Positions 14,474-18,234 of a DNA stretch of 18,234 nt are shown here, one piece after another. Below the pieces are notes generated by a model, which ran no database searches, was not told the DNA's origin, and worked only from the letters and a program-made list of their open reading frames with translations. The stretch's first letter is position 1. Every line of letters begins with the position of its first letter. The position numbers and the translations under genes are program-made. Source of the stretch: Paramuribaculum sp. (lineage in GTDB: Bacteria; Bacteroidota; Bacteroidia; Bacteroidales; Muribaculaceae); NCBI GenBank assembly GCA_009775605.1, contig VSPV01000042.1, forward strand, positions 1 to 18,234, given 5' to 3'.

Positions 14474-15841
14474 TCAGTTGGCAAAAGAGCGTATGGCATC
14501 GAGGCCGTTGGCGTAAAGCATCAGCAGAAGCAGGAAAGCCATTCCGGCTATCTGGGCGTACTCCATCACCTTTTCGGGAGCGGGCTTACGCATCACCATC
14601 TCGTAAAGGAGGAACATCACGTGGCCTCCGTCGAGAGCCGGGATGGGGAGGATGTTGATGAATGCCAGGGCCACCGATATGAACGCTGTAATCTGCCAGA
14701 ATGAAAGCCAGTTCCAGCGGTCGGGAAACATGGAGCCTATGGCGCCGAAGCCCCCTATGCTCTGCGACCCCTCTTTAGTAAAGAGGTATTTCATGGAGCC
14801 TACGTAATTGGTGAGCATCTCCGTGCCGTTGACAATGCCTTTGGGCACAGCCTCCCAGAGCGAATAGTTCACAACCACCGGCTCATAAACCTCTGTTATC
14901 GGGCGAAGCTGGAATCCGAGCTTGCCACCCTCGGTGGGAGTGGCTTTCAGGTCAAGGGTACGGCCGTCGCGCTCCACGCTCACGGTCACCTCCTTGCCTC
15001 CGTTAGCCACCAGCTGCTGAGTAAGCTCGGTGAATCCGGGCGTAGGCACGCCGTTTACAGCCACAATATGGTCGCCCTCTTCCATTCCGGCTTTTGAGGC
15101 GGCGGAGCCCCCCTGAATCTTGGCCACGTAGACCGGAACACGGTAGCCGAGCAGCGTCTGTTTGGCATTCGACAGGGTAAGCGCGAAGTTTTCAGGAATA
15201 GCGATGCTGACTGTATCCTTGTGGTTACGGAGCACTTTCACCTCGCGGGCCGTAGCCATCTCATAGGGAAAGTTTTTCGACGCGTCGAGTTTATGGCCGT
15301 CGGCAAGAAGAGGAATATCGCCGTTCTGGAATCCAAGCTTGCGGGCTTCCTCGCAATATTCCATACCCTCCGTAGCGTTTTCGAGCGGAATATATTCCGC
15401 ACCCCAATGGAAAGCTATACCGATATAAATAAGTATGGCGAGAATGAAGTTGAAGGTCACACCGCCTATCATCACAAGCAGACGCTGCCACGCTGGCTTG
15501 GCACGGAAATCGGTTGGCTGGGCCGGCTGTGCAAGCTGTTCCTTGTCCATGGATTCATCAATCATTCCGGCTATCTTCACATAGCCTCCGAGCGGAAGCC
15601 AGCCTATGCCATATTCGGTGTCGCGCCATGAGGCTTTTTCAACGCCGTTCTTGTCGTATTTCACCTTCTTTTTCTTCGGCTTCCATTTGGCTACCGAAAA
15701 CCATGGATTGAAGAAAAGATAGAATTTCTCGACCTTTATGCCGAATATGCGGGCCATGAGATAATGGCCGAATTCATGTATTATCACAAGAAGAGCCAAT
15801 GCCACTATAAGCTGCAAGGCCTTCATCAGTATTGGTGTCAT
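14474..15841 (-). CDS. rseP: RIP metalloprotease RseP (site-2 protease)
   Basis: This inner-membrane zinc protease cuts membrane segments of anti-sigma factors and leftover signal peptides. It has 455 residues. IIHEFGHYLMA in the first span gives zinc ligands His22 and His26 with catalytic Glu23. The third ligand is in the C-terminal NILPIPALDGGH (Asp404). One clear PDZ domain lies at about 236-300 (IQGGSAASKAGMEEGDHIVAVNG), and the region 160-215 looks like a degenerate first PDZ. Further spans are at about 119-144, 382-400 and 428-446. A lysine-rich insertion, KWKPKKKKVKYDKNG (52-66), follows the first span. It sits directly after dxr (86-nt gap), a pairing common in bacteria. Confidence 0.96.
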   Translation of the reverse strand: MTPILMKALQLIVALALLVIIHEFGHYLMARIFGIKVEKFYLFFNPWFSVAKWKPKKKKVKYDKNGVEKASWRDTEYGIGWLPLGGYVKIAGMIDESMDKEQLAQPAQPTDFRAKPAWQRLLVMIGGVTFNFILAILIYIGIAFHWGAEYIPLENATEGMEYCEEARKLGFQNGDIPLLADGHKLDASKNFPYEMATAREVKVLRNHKDTVSIAIPENFALTLSNAKQTLLGYRVPVYVAKIQGGSAASKAGMEEGDHIVAVNGVPTPGFTELTQQLVANGGKEVTVSVERDGRTLDLKATPTEGGKLGFQLRPITEVYEPVVVNYSLWEAVPKGIVNGTEMLTNYVGSMKYLFTKEGSQSIGGFGAIGSMFPDRWNWLSFWQITAFISVALAFINILPIPALDGGHVMFLLYEMVMRKPAPEKVMEYAQIAGMAFLLLLMLYANGLDAIRSFAN

Positions 15842-15927
15842 CAGTAAAGCTGAGATTATTTAATAAAAACTGTAGTAATTGGAAACTGCATTGAACAAGT
15901 TACGGGCATCGGGAATTAAAATCCGCC

Positions 15928-17100
15928 TCAGAAACGGCCCGTTTTCACCAGCCGGGAGGCGATGGCGCGTGAAGCGTCGTTCACAGCCACATAGTCCTCG
16001 TAGGCGGGAGTGTCCACTCCGGGCGCCGCATCAAGCGTGGCCTCTATGAGCGGATATATGTCGGTGAAGCGCAGATTGCCTTTCAGAAACGCATCCACGG
16101 CAATCTCGTTGGCGGCATTTATGGTGCAGGCTGTGGTGCCGCCGGCGCGCAGGGCCTTATGGGCGAGCGTGAGGCAGGGGAAGCGGCCGCAGTCGGGGAG
16201 CTCAAAGGTAAGCGTGGCGAAATCGGCCAGCGAAAGGCCGGGGCGCGATGTGTGCATGCGCGAGGCGTCGCCAAGGGCATATCTGATGGGCAGATGCATG
16301 TCGGGGACTCCGAGCTGCGCTTTCACGGCACCGTCCACAAATTCCACCATGGAATGGACAATGGACTGAGGATGGACAAGCGCCTCTATTCTCGATTCGT
16401 CGACGTCGAAAAGCCATCGTGCCTCAATTATCTCGAAAGCCTTGTTCATCATCGAGGCTGAATCAACAGTGATTTTTGCACCCATCTGCCATTTGGGATG
16501 ACGAAGGGCATCGGCTGTGGTGACGCTGCGGAGCTGCTCGGCGGTATGATGCAGAAACGGGCCGCCGGAAGCCGTGATTATGAGTTTGGAGACAGATGAG
16601 GGATTCTCGCCCGTCAGACACTGATAAATGGCCGAATGTTCGGAATCCACCGGAATCACCTTGGAACGGGATTTGGAAAGGAGCGCATTCACCAGTTCGC
16701 CTGCAACCACGAGTGTCTCCTTGTTGGCGAGGGCAATGTCCTTTCCTGCACGGATTGCACGCAATGTGGGAGCAAGGCCGCTGTAACCCACCGTGGCGGT
16801 GACCACAGTGTCAACATCGTCGCGCTCCACGGCCTCGCATATAGCCTCAGGACCGGCGGCAGCCGTTATTCCATATGGTTCGAGGGCTGCGCGGAGTGCA
16901 GGATAAAGTTCCTTACGGGCTATAACCGCAATTGCAGGTTTGAATTTGATAGCCTGAGCTATCAGGGCATCGACATTGCTTCCGGCCACAAGAACCTGGG
17001 CTTTAAATAATTCCGGATAATCCGAAATAATATCAAGAGTCTGGCCACCGATAGAGCCGGTACTGCCCACAACTGCTATTCTTTTGATTTTTGTTTGCAC
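15928..17100 (-). CDS. dxr: 1-deoxy-D-xylulose 5-phosphate reductoisomerase
   Basis: The enzyme rearranges and reduces DXP to 2-C-methyl-D-erythritol 4-phosphate with NADPH, the committed step of the non-mevalonate isoprenoid pathway in the cytoplasm. At 390 residues it is the usual length. Seen in order are the NADPH loop VVGSTGSIGGQTLDII (10-25), ALANKETLVVAGE (123-135), metal ligands in VDSEHSAIYQ (Asp152, Glu154), the substrate-binding ASGGPF (177-182), and TVDSASMMNKAFEIIEARWLF with Glu223 as third metal ligand. It is the first gene of the minus-strand operon and starts about 75 nt after a strong promoter. No fused or missing part is evident. Confidence 0.97.
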   Translation of the reverse strand: MQTKIKRIAVVGSTGSIGGQTLDIISDYPELFKAQVLVAGSNVDALIAQAIKFKPAIAVIARKELYPALRAALEPYGITAAAGPEAICEAVERDDVDTVVTATVGYSGLAPTLRAIRAGKDIALANKETLVVAGELVNALLSKSRSKVIPVDSEHSAIYQCLTGENPSSVSKLIITASGGPFLHHTAEQLRSVTTADALRHPKWQMGAKITVDSASMMNKAFEIIEARWLFDVDESRIEALVHPQSIVHSMVEFVDGAVKAQLGVPDMHLPIRYALGDASRMHTSRPGLSLADFATLTFELPDCGRFPCLTLAHKALRAGGTTACTINAANEIAVDAFLKGNLRFTDIYPLIEATLDAAPGVDTPAYEDYVAVNDASRAIASRLVKTGRF

Positions 17101-17125
17101 TATAAAATAAAATTGTGTAATTTAG

Positions 17126-17156
17126 CGCCAAATTTTAGCGAATGTTAAAATTGGCG
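17126..17156 (-). promoter_or_regulatory. Inverted repeat in the dxr leader
   Basis: CGCCAAATTTTA (17126-17137) faces TAAAATTGGCG (17146-17156), complementary apart from one bulged base, around an 8-nt loop. It lies between the predicted transcription start and the dxr ATG, so it would form a hairpin in the leader RNA. Alternatively it is an operator for a dimeric regulator. No T run follows on the minus strand, so it is not an obvious terminator. Confidence 0.4.
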
Positions 17157-17178
17157 TTTGTCTACATATATTATGGTG

Positions 17179-17210
17179 CAAAGATACTTCATTTTGACAA
17201 ACCAATCAAA
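17179..17210 (-). promoter_or_regulatory. Promoter of the dxr-rseP operon
   Basis: Read on the minus strand: TTTG (17210-17207), a 20-nt spacer, then TATCTTTG (17186-17179). Both elements match the Bacteroidota sigma consensus (TTTG and TAnnTTTG) exactly and at the standard spacing. Transcription should begin near 17175, leaving a leader of about 75 nt before dxr. Confidence 0.75.
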
Positions 17211-17348
17211 ATTGGAGTTGAATGCCGAACAAAAAAGTGGAGACTAATGTTATAAAATCGTAAATTAATCTGAAAAAAGATAGATTTAAACCAAAATTAC
17301 AACAGAAAGTAATATTTATTGTTTCACAAGTTTTTTTATTTCGAGAGA

Positions 17349-18234
17349 ATGAAGACTAAATTATTCTTTGCAATTGCAGCATGTGGTAGCATGTTCTTTG
17401 CAGCAAACACAGCTTCTGCACAGGAGACTGTAGTGGTAGAAGAAGCCACTGTGATCGAACAGCCCGTTGAGTGCAAGAACCACTATACGTCTTCTTGGCG
17501 TCAGAACTGGTTCATTCAGTTAGGTGCTGGTATGCAAGTTCCTTACGTTGACCACTACCTCAACCACGGCGATTCAAAACGTCACATCACTGCCGTTTAC
17601 AACGTAGGCGTAGGCCACTGGTTCTCACCCTATCTGGGATTCCGTCTCACAGGTTACTATGGCAAACTCCACCTCGATTGGGCCAAATACAACTCAGCTA
17701 AGATGCTCAACGTCAACGCTGACTTGATGTGGGATATGTTCAACTCTATCGCCGGTGTAAAGGCTGACCGCACTTTCAGCATCCTTCCCTTCGTAGGTGT
17801 TGGCGGTACTTACACCTGGGGCTTCGATCCCGCCCTCGCTTCAATTCCTGACGGCGACGGCCACCTCAAAACCAAAGAATGGACTCTTCCCGTTTCTGCA
17901 GGTCTGCAGCTCCGCTTCCGTCTCTGCAAGTATGTTGACTTCTTCGCAGAAGGCCGCATGAACTTCTACGGTGACAACTTCAACAACGTAGCTTCCGGCG
18001 ATCCTATCGAAGGCAACCTCTCCGTTTACGGTGGTTTCAACATCAACTTCGGCGGCCGCAACTTCGAGCGCTACAACCCCTGCGACTACCTTGCCTATAT
18101 CAACTCACTCAATGGCCAGGTTAACGACCTCCGCGGTCAGCTCGCCACCACCGCAGCCGCTCGCGCCGCTGCTGAGGCTCAGCTCCCCTGCCCCGAACCC
18201 AAAACTATCGTAAAGGAAGCTGCCGCTACTCCGC
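17349..18234 (+). CDS. OmpA-family outer membrane protein, 3'-truncated
   Basis: The reading frame starts at ATG 17349 and is open through the right edge (295 residues visible), so the C-terminus is missing. MKTKLFFAIAACGSMFFAANTASA is a clear signal peptide, cleaved before QE. Residues about 50-235 show alternating beta strands and Gly/aromatic turns (FIQLGAGMQVPYVDHYL, GHWFSPYLGFRLTGYYG, FVGVGGTYTWGFD, VYGGFNINFGG) of a small beta-barrel. After it comes a helical linker, YLAYINSLNGQVNDLRGQL, rich in Ala, then Cys-Pro-Glu-Pro. In Bacteroidota relatives an OmpA peptidoglycan-binding domain follows, which here would be beyond the edge (inference). Codon choice is narrow (CTC, GGC, AAC, CGC, GTA), suggesting high expression. 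The gene is divergent from dxr across a 248-nt AT-rich region, in which I could not identify a convincing plus-strand promoter. Confidence 0.88.
   Translation, partial: MKTKLFFAIAACGSMFFAANTASAQETVVVEEATVIEQPVECKNHYTSSWRQNWFIQLGAGMQVPYVDHYLNHGDSKRHITAVYNVGVGHWFSPYLGFRLTGYYGKLHLDWAKYNSAKMLNVNADLMWDMFNSIAGVKADRTFSILPFVGVGGTYTWGFDPALASIPDGDGHLKTKEWTLPVSAGLQLRFRLCKYVDFFAEGRMNFYGDNFNNVASGDPIEGNLSVYGGFNINFGGRNFERYNPCDYLAYINSLNGQVNDLRGQLATTAAARAAAEAQLPCPEPKTIVKEAAATP

Noticed and set aside
18031..18213. Short Ser/Thr/Ala-rich plus-strand frame near the right edge
   Set aside because: It is an out-of-frame shadow of the OmpA-family gene, which is open in its own frame from 17349 to the window end.

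Overview
The window looks like chromosomal DNA of a member of the order Bacteroidales, possibly Muribaculaceae (family level is inference only). The reasons are the gene families (DUF5683 protein beside a LysM lytic transglycosylase, class III fructose-1,6-bisphosphatase, M49 peptidase with HECLGH, a large OmpA-family porin), the near absence of Shine-Dalgarno sequences, and several perfect copies of the Bacteroidota -7 promoter box TAnnTTTG. Most genes are moderately GC-rich. The exception is a visibly AT-rich patch at about 4.0-5.8 kb.

Layout. Positions 1-2410 (+): the 3' part of a DUF5683 membrane protein, then a murein lytic transglycosylase with two LysM domains, closed by a hairpin terminator. 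Positions 2533-4012 (+): a monocistronic glutamate dehydrogenase with its own promoter and a clear intrinsic terminator. Positions 4048-5559 (+): an AT-rich accessory cassette of a KilA-N domain protein and two small multi-spanning membrane proteins, all joined by ATGA start/stop overlaps. Positions 5560-5824: a hairpin-rich intergenic stretch with two promoter-like elements exactly 120 bp apart. Positions 5825-7318 (+): a DUF1846 (UPF0371) protein. Positions 7455-9455 (+): class III fructose-1,6-bisphosphatase.

Positions 17100-9495 (-) hold six genes with gaps of only 3-86 nt, probably one long operon: dxr (isoprenoid synthesis), rseP (intramembrane protease), an RlmI-type rRNA methyltransferase, dipeptidyl peptidase III, a flavinylated FMN-binding/iron-sulfur membrane protein, and a membrane-anchored nitroreductase. 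It starts from a textbook promoter (TTTG-N20-TATCTTTG) and converges on the fbp gene. A divergent OmpA-family outer membrane protein gene runs off the right edge.

The parts most worth a second look are the KilA-N/membrane-protein cassette, for which I know no function, and the terminal pair of the minus-strand operon, which looks like a transmembrane electron-transfer module feeding an exported nitroreductase. The first 33 bases exactly duplicate a piece of the transglycosylase gene and may be an assembly artefact. No tRNA, rRNA, CRISPR array, IS element or integrase was seen, and no gene-free stretch exceeds 300 bases.
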